This document shows positions 51,595 to 61,190 of a stretch of DNA of 64,000 bases, one piece after another (within the stretch, counting starts at the first letter, position 1; each line of letters begins with the position of its first letter). The position numbers and the translations under genes were made by a program. The notes below the pieces were generated by a model. The model searched no databases. It was not told the origin of the DNA and saw only the letters and a list, made by a program, of their open reading frames with translations. The stretch comes from Isochrysis galbana (Eukaryota; Haptophyta; Isochrysidales; Isochrysidaceae). Where the stretch lies: positions 6,482,315 through 6,546,314 of the forward strand of contig CM030932.1 in the NCBI GenBank assembly GCA_018136815.1, in the 5' to 3' direction.

Positions 51595-53972
51595 TCAATG
51601 CACCCGCGCGGGAACCTTGCTATCGTGGAGAAATGCTGGTTTAGATTTAAGAGTGTTTCGCTCCAGTGGCGAAGCACCTTGTGGCTGCATGAGTGAGGCC
51701 AATAGCGACTCCGCAGCGGATAGTCGCGCACCGAGATGACGTTCCCGTTGTCTCTCGGCAGCCGCACGAACGAGCGTCTCCGCGGTGATCTGCCCACCAG
51801 CCTTGGCGCTTCCGGTCCGGCTCGTCGATGTTGCCGATGGGTGTGCGGCGACGGGGCGAGTGCTATTCGGTTGCGGCGCGCCACGCCGTGAGCGTGCTGA
51901 GCCCCGCGCTCCCCGCCCTGCACGCCCGCCCGCGCGCCCCCCCCTCGTAGGCACACCTGATGATTTCGTCACGCGCCGCGGCAGTGCCTCGCTGCGCCGT
52001 CCAAACGCCACGCCCACGCCGCGCGCAGCCGCCGCCCCGCCCTCACTGTTGGCGTTAGCTTCAAGCGATGCGCCTTCCATGCCCGCCGCCTGGTCTGCCC
52101 CACCCAACGATTGAGCGGTACCATGGAGCGCCTCGAGCGCAGCCTTCGCCTTGGCCGCTGCCGCTTCCGCGCGCACGGCGTCCTCGGCCTCTTGTCTGAT
52201 CGCCGCCTCCTCTGCATGTGGAAGGCTGGCCTGCAAAACGGGTGGTTGAATTTGCATGCCGAGGCGCTCGAGCATGCGCTGTTGCTCCGCCTGACATACA
52301 TGGTGGAGCGGGAGGGTCGCGATGAGCATCCTACCATGAATTATCAGCGTAGGCGGCAGCGCGCCACCTCGTCAGACAACGTCCATGCTAGTGATTCCGT
52401 CCACGGCTGTTCTTTGGGGCAGCCCTGATCATGTGCACCTCTCGCCAGAGGGCATTGGAAGCCCCTTGCACTCACCGCGGTGTCGTAGGTGTGCCTCAGG
52501 AAGCTGGCCGTGGCGCCGAGAGCGGCCGCGCCATGGTTTAATCGCTGCGCCGTTTGCATACTCTCGCACGCGATGGCACATAGCTCAGCGGCGCTGAGCT
52601 CATTCTCGATGGCGTCTGCTGTGGCCTCAAGCTCACTCATCTGTTTCTCCATGGCTCGAAGGCGGGAAGTAAGTCGACTGGCCGCCTGCGTCGACGGCTC
52701 GTGCTTGGGTACCGAGCACCGCTGCCGCCGTCCGCCGCTGCGCGCCGCAGTAGATGCGCTGAACAGCCATTCTTCGTCCGAGCCCATGTCTGGCAGCACA
52801 CCCTCGGTACTTTCACACTCGGAGCTGTTTGCGGCATTGCACTCCTCTTTAGCAGCATCACCGGCATCCGCATCGAGTTCGCCCCTCGCCTTGGCCATTG
52901 CTAAGATCCGTTCACCTTTCGTGCCCTTCACTTGCTTTTCTGAGGGATGCTTACCGTACTCCGCATCACTGCCGGAATGCTCCACCTTCTCAGCCCCTCG
53001 ACCTGCTGTCACCTCAGTATTAGATGCAGTTATTCGTGTCCCATCGGCGGCAGTTAGGTCAATAACCTGCAGAAACTTCCGCCCCGACTCGCCCAGCATG
53101 CCGGGGAGCACAAACTCGGCGGTTGTGTCGTTGAGAATGTCAGAAGATGATGAATTCGGAGCGAGGCTGACGAGGTCGTGAGGTTGGGCATATGGTACCA
53201 GCACGCGAGCCTGCAGCTGAGACCAAGACGATGGGGCAGGGCACCCAGATGGCGCCGCCCGCGCGCGCTCTTTTGCCGGCACCGAACCGGTCGCGAGCTC
53301 TCCGTCCTGTCCCCGCGGCGTGTCCACAGCATGTGCAAGATCAGCGGATGCGGAATGCGGGGCCGCAGAGCTGGCGGACGGATGCTCCTGGCCCGAAGAA
53401 GCAGCCGAGACATGTTTGGCACTCGTTGCACAGCCAGAAGAGGTATCGGCGTCCACGTTGTTCCCAACAGCCTCACCCAGCATTGAGGTCGCCGAGAGCG
53501 CGCCCTGTGCACTTTGCGCGCCTGAGCCTGGCCTGCCCTCCCCTTCGTTCGCACCCTCGATCAACTCCGCCTGTTTCGTGGCTCCCTCACTGCCTCTTGC
53601 GTTGGCCTCTCCCACCTGGACTCCGCGGCTCCGCCGAGCGATGAGCGCACCCGGCGAGTCGGACGAGTACGGGCGCGGCTCATTGGAGTCCCATGCCAGC
53701 CATGGCGGCTCGCGGTATCTGGGTAGCCCTCCGGCCGACTCGCTCGACGAGCTGGCCTCGCACTCTGCGCGTCTCTCCCTCCGGCGGCGAGCGTCCGCAC
53801 GCCGGTCAGCTGCATGCGGCGGGCCGAGCGGGCGAAGGAGGACGGCGGGCGGCGGGTGGGCGGGCGGGAGCGCGTCCGCCGGACTGATCTGCCGTAAGCG
53901 CAGCAGGCGCGGCCGGTAGAGTCCCGCGTCCGGCGGGAGGGGCGGCGGCGCGGCGCCACCGGTCGGGTCCAT
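51595..53972 (-). CDS. Coiled-coil protein of unknown function, 2 exons
   Basis: Exons 53972-52476 and 52290-51595; 2193 bp, 730 residues. The first ~330 residues are Pro/Arg/Ser-rich and disordered. There is a short hydrophobic patch with VIDLTAADGTRI (possible SUMO-interaction motif) and an acidic CESTEGVLPDMGSDEEW. The region SRLRAMEKQMSELEATADAI is a clear heptad coiled coil, continued in exon 2 by AEQQRMLERL and an Ala/Glu-rich helix, then an Arg/Gly-rich segment (RGGRAGGRAGRGARGSARSR) like RGG boxes. RGG, SIM and coiled coil together suggest a nuclear or RNA-associated scaffold (inference). The Met at 53972 begins MDPTGGAAPP; the frame upstream is open for 79 codons but looks like leader. 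Confidence 0.7.
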
Positions 53973-54240
53973 AGCGCGCGGGAGGCGGAGGCGGGAGGGC
54001 GGAGATGGGAGAGATACCGGAAGGGGGGTTGCGAAATAAGGGGCTCGGAGGGCCCGGCCCCCGTGTCTCTCGCCACTCGCCACTCGCCACTTGCGCAGCC
54101 TGCGCTCCGCCCAGACGCTTCGTCCACAGTCGACGACCACTCGAGGAGCGTGCCCGGGAGATTCGTGGCGGGCTTCCAAGCGCTGTGAGGGCGCCACCCT
54201 CCGCCTCATCGTCGGAGGCGAGCGCCAGCGTGCCAGGCAA

Positions 54241-54450
54241 TGGGAATGGGGGAATGGGGGGAAGGGAACCTACACATTATGGATTATGGACATGGTTAAC
54301 ATGGGTTTACTAATGCCGTCTTCAACTAAGTTTATACTTGGTTCACCCATGGGGGGGCACGAGCCCCCCCCCTCTCTCCACTCCTCCCCTGCCATTTGCC
54401 ATGGGGACGAAGGAACCACCCATCCTCCTGGCATGCCTTACGGTCAGCCG
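54241..54450 (+). repeat. Two-hairpin repeat, copy 9
   Basis: aactaagtttatacttggtt at 54324-54343, then ggttcacccATGGGGGGGCA with GC hairpin 54351-54370, then ctctctccactcctcccc shared with copies 3, 5 and 11. It is in the opposite orientation to them. Confidence 0.75.
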
Positions 54451-55207
54451 GTTCCGTCCTACATTGTATGGCGGTCAAACAGGTTTTTATTTGAGGATGA
54501 AAAATGATCATCTCACGGTTGAGGCACTTTGAGGAATTTTTCGGTAATATAGAAAGTTCCCAATACCCAACTAGCACATATCCGGGGCCCATTGGGTCCC
54601 AGACCTCCCCCTTGGGTCCCCACAACAAAACGGAATAACCAAATACTGACAAAAGACGCTAAAATCGCAAAGGGCTTAAATAGTAAAGAGCTCAACTTCA
54701 AATCGAGACCGGGCGCGGTGCGTGCCCGTTTTCGACGATCCATGCAGATGGGGGGCCCTTAGGGTTTAGGGCGCCCCGGCCCGAATGCCAGTCCCGTTTT
54801 GCGGGGGGGTAGGCATGTACTAGGGTGAAACTTGTGCACCTGTAGTAGGCTGCTTAGGAGCTTAGGAGGTCTCTAATCTGCCTCATTGATTGGACATGGC
54901 CAAGGACAAAAATATCAGTCCATATGGCACCCCAGCCCAAATACGACCACCCGTTTTAGGGGGGTTGGGCACGTACTAGCGTTTAAAACTCTGGACTCGT
55001 CACTCGTAGTAGTATCATCGTTCCTAGTGTGTGTGGTCTCTCCTCGATGATGATGGTCTCATCGCTCGCGTCGTATCGCCACCCCTCGCTTTCTTCTCAG
55101 AATAGGGTATTTCTTTCTCTCTTCACAGGTTTGAGGGACCCCTTCTCTGCTCCTCTCGGGCTCGCAAGCGAGAGAGAGGGGAGAGAGAGCAGAGAGAGAC
55201 GACGTCG
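54451..55207. other. No supported gene; diverged internal duplication
   Basis: Two related blocks (54755-54860 and 54920-55015) share cccgttttgcgg/cccgttttaggg, gggg-ggcacgtactag-type and gtagtag words. The last 150 bases are the 5' flank of the plastid-protein gene. Confidence 0.4.
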
Positions 55208-56269
55208 ATGGCGTCCACATCGCGCCTCACCGTCTGGCTGGCGCTCGCGGCGTGTGCGGGGGTGCAGGCGTGGGTGTGTCCGACAAGGCCAGTTGGGCTC
55301 ACTCGTGTGCCCACGCCCTTAATGAAGGGGCGCAAGCAGGGCGACGGGCCCGCCAAGTCGAGCCGGAAGTCGAAAAAGACTCCGGTGCCCTTGTTGCAGA
55401 GGGCAAAGGTCGAGGCGGCAAAGAAGAGGCGGGCCAAGGCGGAGAGCGCGCTCACGCCCACGTTGGTCGCATCGGCACAAGGTGCGTGGCCGTTTGCCCC
55501 AACTCACCTCGCTTGCCCCTCTCGGACTCGCCCCGCCCACCCTGCCCGTCACCCCTTCTCTACGCGTGGTGGCTGCTAAGTGCGAATTCGTTCGCCACCC
55601 CTCCTGACTGGCGTAGGCGAGCGATTCGTGAGCATGTGTCGGAGCGGCGCGAGCGCGCATGCTGTCTTTGCGCGCGCCATTGTTGGTGCCGCGGGCCGCG
55701 ATGGCTCCATTGGCGACGGCAAGTGGATGCGCGTTGGCGATGTGTGCGTCGGGGCAGCTGGCAGTGAAGTCGGCATGGACGTGGTGAGTGCTGCGCAGCT
55801 GCAGAGGAGGTTAGTGTATGAGCAGGCACTCCGTCTATATCCACTTCTCGCTATGTATCATCGCGAAGAAGTGCAGATTGGGCTCGTGGGCGCTGACGCG
55901 GGCGAGCCGGTGCCACTGCCCGAATTTGACCTAAATGGTGAGGAGATTGAGGCGCCAGGTGGACTTGAGGCTATGGAGGACGGCCAGGCCGCCAGTGGCC
56001 GCGGCCTCGCCCCGCTGTTGAACTCGGGAGGATTGATGACAGCGAGAAAGCGCAAAGAGCTGGCCACACAGCTTCTCGGGCGCGCGGCGATGGTTGGATT
56101 CGCCGGCGACGATCTTCCTTCTGGCATCTACCGTTGGGCAGCTTCGGAGGGCGCCAATCTTGGTGCGGGGAAGAAGGACTGGGCGAATTCGCGGAACAAG
56201 CTAGGGAACGACTCCAAGTCAGCTGTCGCGCAGCAGTTTCACGAGACTCTTGGCCTTCGCGGCTCTTGA
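55208..56269 (+). CDS. Predicted plastid-targeted protein of unknown function, 2 exons
   Basis: Exons 55208-55481 and 55617-56269; 927 bp, 308 residues. The leader MASTSRLTVWLALAACAGVQ is a signal peptide; AWVCPTRPVG follows with Trp at the likely cleavage site, then a Lys/Arg-rich transit-like stretch (SSRKSKKTPVPLLQRAKVEA). This bipartite form is typical of complex plastids in haptophytes and ochrophytes, where Phe or another aromatic stands at the junction. The mature part has GDGKWMRVGDVCVGAAGSEV and a helix-rich stretch LQRRLVYEQALRLYPLLAMY, but I recognise no family. The C-terminus has NRLARKE-like basic helix (MTARKRKELATQLLGRAAM). Confidence 0.75.
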
Positions 56270-57028
56270 GCCGCTTGCTCCCCCATATCGCAGTTTGGGC
56301 CGACCTCAGCAACCTGTTGGCAACGTGGCAACACGAGAGGAAGTGCAACAAGTGGCAAATTGCAATGTTGCACTAGCGGATTGACCTGCTCATTCGCGAC
56401 GCCGATGGTTCAAGCCTCGAGAAACCAATTCCTGCCGGTGGTGAAACTTCTGGCTAACAGTCCACCGCGCGGCATCCTTGAGTAGGCCAACTGGCTCACG
56501 CCCTCCGAGGCCTTGGGCGGAGACCCTATGCCTCCACAAGGTTGCCGTTGGATACCTAGTCATCGGATCGACCATCAATATCCTTTACTCACACGTCGTG
56601 CACATCTAATGTCAAGTAGGGCCTTTGACAAGAAATGGTCCTAGCCTGCGTGAATCAGGAGTGCTCCACACGCCATCTATGCACCACATACCAAACTCCA
56701 ACATGGCACAAAGCGTCGTAGATGATGGGGATGCTGATGGATAAGGATTTGGTGAGCGGGAGGAATGAGGCAAGATGATTGAGAGAGGAACTTTTTTTGG
56801 CATGCCCTCACACGGGGCATCCCTAGGCTTTCCTCGGACAGTTGTGTCGGTTTCCATCAATGGGGGATATGTATATGTGCCTTTGTTTCTCCGGCCTCGC
56901 TGAGTGCTTTGCTGGATAAGTAAATGTGTTGGTCGCCCAAGGTTCGGGTTCGGAGGCATTGTGCATTGTTGTGATGCTTTTGTTTGTTGTTGTCCGCTTG
57001 GTTGATCTTTTGGAATGTGAATGTGCAC
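56270..57028. other. No supported gene
   Basis: Intergenic; short ORFs with no family features. Confidence 0.45.
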
Positions 57029-57310
57029 CGACAACCAAGTTTACACTTAGTTCACATGGGGGATGCGCCTCGTGCTCTCCCCCTCAGGCTCCAATTCCCC
57101 TCCGGGGGGCCTGTCGGTCACCCTCAGACTCTGCCTTCTGGCATGAGCTCAGCCATCACCATCCTGACCCAGACCCCCAGTGGGCGCGGGTCAGGAGGCG
57201 CACTCCTTGGCCCACATGGCCCTGCACTCGTACTAACGTACTAACCTTCCCCTTCCCCCCCCCTCCTGGTCACCAGGCAGCCAGGCAGATAGGAGACTGA
57301 GGAGGGCGCC
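57029..57310 (+). repeat. Two-hairpin repeat, copy 10
   Basis: aaccaagtttacacttagtt at 57033-57052, then cacATGggggatgcgcctcg with outer arms ggggga...ccccc, then the same body as 1250-1400. Its orientation is the same as copies 1 and 9. Confidence 0.75.
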
Positions 57311-57489
57311 CAAGGGCAGCGCGCAGCGCGAGGCACGCGAGGGAAAGTCGCGTTCCGTCAAAAGAGGGCCAGGTTATTATTTTTTTTCACCCAGATGTGC
57401 ATGTTTTCTTTTTCAACCAGTCTCCATTGTATTATTTGAGTACAACGCTAATTAAGGAAGCTAACCCAAAACACACAGCAACCCCAAAG

Positions 57490-58059
57490 CTACTGAGTTT
57501 TCATCCTTTTCGTCTTTTTCTCGCACACCTCCTCGTCGATATTCTCGATGTCGTTCTTCTGGCAGGCGACGATGTCGCTCGGCTGATCTTGGGTGGCGAG
57601 ATCCATGATGCGTGCGAGGACGGCCTCCTTGTTCTGCATGTAGAGTTTGCCAGCTGCTCGGCGCACTTGCACCATGGGATCCGCTTCAGCGTACGCGACC
57701 CCCGTGATGTATTCTATGCAGAGGTACGCGACGGCGGCCTCGTCTCCAATGTACTTGGTCTTTGGGATCTTGTCGTACTCGTCAGAGTAGTCGCCGACGA
57801 GCATGAGGGTTGCCTTGCACCAACGGCCCATGTATGGCTTGATCAGTGCCCACATCGACGGGTAGCGTTCCTTGGCCAGGTCCACGCGGAAGTCTCCACA
57901 CCCACGGCCCATGCCAGAGGCTGTGACGAGCAGCATCGCCAGGATGGCGCCGCTCATGCCCTCCTCCATGTGTTCGCAGAACTTGAAGGCTGGGGCGCGG
58001 ATCTCCTCGTAGGTGCGGTGACCGAGTCGCTTGGCGATGAAGACAAAGTACTGGCCCAT
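57490..58059 (-). CDS. Conserved hypothetical protein, MGQYF type
   Basis: 189 residues from the ATG at 58059. It starts MGQYFVFIAKRLGHRTYEEI and contains YMGRWCKATLMLVGDYSDEY. These two blocks resemble a family of uncharacterised fungal and algal proteins that start MGQY and have GRWxGDRxxxVGDY; I recall no assigned function. The C-terminus is acidic then ends KKTKRMKTQ. No membrane segment or signal is visible. A 43-codon in-frame extension upstream is Pro/Ser-rich and lacks the conserved start, so I did not use it. Confidence 0.65.
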   Translation of the reverse strand: MGQYFVFIAKRLGHRTYEEIRAPAFKFCEHMEEGMSGAILAMLLVTASGMGRGCGDFRVDLAKERYPSMWALIKPYMGRWCKATLMLVGDYSDEYDKIPKTKYIGDEAAVAYLCIEYITGVAYAEADPMVQVRRAAGKLYMQNKEAVLARIMDLATQDQPSDIVACQKNDIENIDEEVCEKKTKRMKTQ

Positions 58060-58537
58060 GTCGAAGGAGCGTGGCGTGTGGAGGAGGAGGGGAAGAGGAG
58101 AGCGAGGTGTGGAAAGATGCCTGGGAGGAAGAAGACTCTCTGGAGTTCCAGATGCGTGCACGCCGTGCGCATGATGAGTGGCAATCACATGCGCGGGGTG
58201 GAAAGTGTCGTCAAGAGCCCCCCCCCCCCCGCGTGACTCCGTGCGTAACGAAACATCTCTTATATTGCACGTTTACGTAATTGTGCGGCGGCACGCAGAG
58301 GGAAAAAGTCGGGATGCGCACGCACGGCGTCTCCGCGGGGGGGGGGGGGGGGGGCACCGCGCCGTGCCCAATGCGCACGGCGTGCACAATGGTGCTCAGT
58401 TGATACTATTCATTAAACTGCATGTTTGTGTAGGTGTCGGCCTCAGATGAAAAGCGTTTATGCGCACGCACGGCGTCCCCGCGGGGGAACAGAGAAAGTT
58501 GTTATCCCCCACGCAGTGCTAGCCCTTATTTAATTTT
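58060..58537. other. No supported gene; G/C homopolymers
   Basis: Runs of C at 58219-58230 and G at 58337-58354, each within sequence rich in gcacgg and cgcacggcgt words (58320 and 58465). Confidence 0.45.
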
Positions 58538-58600
58538 AAATAACTATGGACATTTGATCGCTCAATTCGACTGATGTCCCACAATTGACGGAACGACACC
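58538..58600 (+). repeat. 64-bp dispersed repeat, copy 2
   Basis: Partner of 13698-13761. Confidence 0.8.
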
Positions 58601-58602
58601 TG

Positions 58603-58735
58603 AGAGGCAGGAGAGGCCAGGGGCTGAGCCCCAGCCTCCACTGCCCCCAGGGCTGCCCTGCTGGCCCTCTGGGAGCCCCCTCAGGACCCCTGAGAGCAGG
58701 TCGAGGCGCGCGCCATGGGCACGCGCCGCAGGAGA
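58603..58735 (+). repeat. Inverted partial copy of the long two-hairpin repeat body
   Basis: The reverse complement reads cctctcctgcgg...atggcgcgcgcctcg and gctggggctcag, matching the start of copies 3, 5 and 11. The hairpin end is absent. Confidence 0.6.
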
Positions 58736-58904
58736 GGGCGAAGAGAGAGTGGAGTGTGGGAGTGCGGAACTCGTCGGTCCCCGAACCGGGGATCAACGAT
58801 AACCGCTCCCCGATTACGTTCGTAAACGGGCGGAGTGAGGGGCTGGCGATAGGTGGAAGAGCGGAGGGAGCGGCGCAAGTTCGCTCAGGGGAGCCCTCTC
58901 TCTT

Positions 58905-59325
58905 CCCTGCGGCGGGGGCCCATGGCGCGCGCCTGCGGCCCCTCGCTCAGGTCCCCAGATGGCCTGCAGGGCCTGGGAGCACAGCTCAGGGGGCAGGTGA
59001 GGCTGGGGCATGGCCCTGGCCCCTCCTGCCTCTCCCTCGCTGGCGCTCCGAGCCCCTGCGGGTCGACTGGAGCTGGCTGGGGGGTCCTGAACAGGGGGCC
59101 CAGGGGGAGGAGGGGCTGGTCAGAGGAATGGGCAGGCCACGACGGGCCAGGGCGGGCGAGTCAGGCGGGCCTGTAGGGAGGGGAATGGGTCAGCAGGGCA
59201 GTGTGCTCCTGGCAGGCCATCAGGCGTGCCAGGAGAGTGGGTGGATCCTCCCCCATGGCAGGGGAGGAGTGGAGAGAGAGGGGGGCTCGTGCCCCCCCAT
59301 GAGCGAACTAAGTATAAACTTAGTT
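58905..59325 (-). repeat. Two-hairpin repeat, copy 11 (long form)
   Basis: Cleanest long copy. GC hairpin at 59279-59298 and aactaagtataaacttagtt at 59306-59325. Confidence 0.82.
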
Positions 59326-59327
59326 GA

Positions 59328-59381
59328 TACCGAACGAAGAGAAGAGAGAAGCCTAACGAGCGTCGATTCGCGAATGCGACA
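59328..59381 (-). repeat. LTR fragment of the intact Gypsy family
   Basis: ataccgaacgaagagaagag...cgattcgcgaatgcgac matches the last ~55 bp of 10134-10981 with a few differences. Confidence 0.7.
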
Positions 59382-59383
59382 AG

Positions 59384-59640
59384 GTGTCGCGATCGACCTT
59401 TTTGTTTTGGAAGTCGTCTACGTTTCTATGCCCCCTCCTTGTAGGCTAGTCACCGGCGGAGAATCTCGCTACAACCTACATTCGCCTTCTTCGCCCTCGC
59501 CTCCTTCTCCTTGGTCGCCTACCTTGTCGCCGCCTGCTTTGTGCTTTGTGCTTTGTTTGTGCTTTGCCCCTCGCCTAGTGTATTTACCTCCTTGCGTGCC
59601 CCTAGCGTTTTTAGGTTATGTCGCGCGTTCAGGTATCGCC
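59384..59640 (-). repeat. LTR-derived fragment, second family, copy 2
   Basis: Inverted homologue of 18628-18875, abutting the fragment above. Both LTR families start TGTCGC...TCGAC, so they are related. Confidence 0.6.
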
Positions 59641-59867
59641 GGTCCAAGGAAACGCCGTCGCTGGCTGGGCGGCTCCTGGCTATTCCGTATGTCCCGTACC
59701 AATATGTCCGCCGGCTCCTCCTCGTCCCTCCCACTCCCCTTGTCACCATCACACCGGTGAGCGCCGGATCTGCCTTTGCGTCCACGCGCACCGGACGATG
59801 CGCCTAAGGTACGAGGGGGAGTGGGCGTGAGGGGGAGCGGTGAGTGAGGCGAGCACCGCAGAGGGAC

Positions 59868-59957
59868 CATGCGGAATCCTTCGACACCCAGGGGCCAGGG
59901 GAGGTGGAAAATGAAAATAGTAATAGTGGTTAAAATAATGAGTGAGTGACCGGGCTA
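59868..59957 (-). repeat. Dispersed repeat R2, copy 3 (one terminus)
   Basis: The minus strand starts tagcccggtcactcactcat; the middle has small insertions relative to 16918-17065. Confidence 0.65.
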
Positions 59958-60662
59958 GGGCTGCTAAGACCAAGCATAACTGACGAATTCATGATTGCGG
60001 CTTCTACCCAAGCCCGCAGGGGGTCACATAGTTGTCCCAAATGGTCCCTATAGCCCTCCCAGGGCCCCTAGGGACTCCAAATATAGCAGCTACATGTACT
60101 ACAAACGCGATTACAATAGGACCGTCCGCCTCGCGGACTGCGCACATTCTAGGGTTAAAGTAGGAGGAGGGTGGGTGGGTCTCACTGCCGACGATCTCGC
60201 CGCGCGAGCTGTGGCCACGGCGAGTGTGAGGCACGTGGCCTCCTCCCGCCTTGCGAAACGTAAAGAAATGGCCACGGAGAGAAGGAAGAAGCCGCACGTC
60301 GAGCAGAGTGTGCCTGGCGGTCAAAAAAAGAGGCGGGGCGGGGGGGGGGGGGCGGCCGGCGAGGCTCCGCCGCAGGATGTCGTCTCTGTGTGGGCCTCTG
60401 TTTTTGGTTTGAAAGAGACGCGAGAGGCGAGGAGGCGGCTCTCCCTCTCTGCGCTGCGGGGGGTCTCCCCCCCCCCCCCGGCTCTCCTCTCCTCCTCCCC
60501 GTTTCCTTCCCTTCTTCTTCCTCCTCCTCCTCCTCCTCTTCGTCGTCTTCTTCTTCTTCCTTTTCTTCTTCTTCCTCATCGTCCTCCTCACCGCAGGTTG
60601 GTTTGTGAGTGGGTGCGAGACTGATGGTGCACAGCTCTCACCTGAGCTCTTTCCCCCCTCCA

Positions 60663-60701
<39 letters not shown>

Positions 60702-61190
60702 CTCTCTTCCTCGCAGCACCCTCCGACCCACCCCACACAGGCGGTCTCTTCTCCCTCTCTCCCCTCCTCAGCGAGAGATCCCGACGGAGGGAGGGGGAGG
60801 GGGGCGGGGGGGAGGGGGGCGGGGCAGGCACCCTCTATCTCTCTCTCATCTCCCGACGAACCTCCTCCTCTCCCCCCCCCCCCACCTGTCGGTTCTCGCC
60901 CTCTCCTCAACTCTTCTCTCTCCCCTCTCCTCTTTCTGTAAACTCTCCGTCCACACAGAAAATCTCCCCGCCCTTCTCTCCTTCCGCTCTCTCTCTCTCC
61001 CTCCGCAATTGCGACACAGGTCGGGGGGGAGGCGACAAAGCTATCTCTCCCTCCCTCTCCCTCAGTCTCTCCCTCTCTCCCTCTCTCCCCCCCCTTTCCC
61101 TCCCTCCCTCCCTCTCTCTCTCCTCCCTTTCCTCTCCCTTCCCCCCACTCCCCCCTCTCTCTGCCTTCTCCGGCTGGCCCGCGGCGTGTG
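59958..61190. other. No firmly supported exon; CT/GA low complexity
   Basis: CT-rich tracts (60470-60600, 60660-60710, 61030-61160). Upstream exons of the following gene may be hidden here; a frame starting MATERRKKPHVEQ at 60271 is one candidate but unproven. Confidence 0.4.

Noticed and set aside
58770-58805. tRNA T-arm (ccccgaaccgggg)
   Set aside because: No acceptor, D or anticodon arm can be placed around it.
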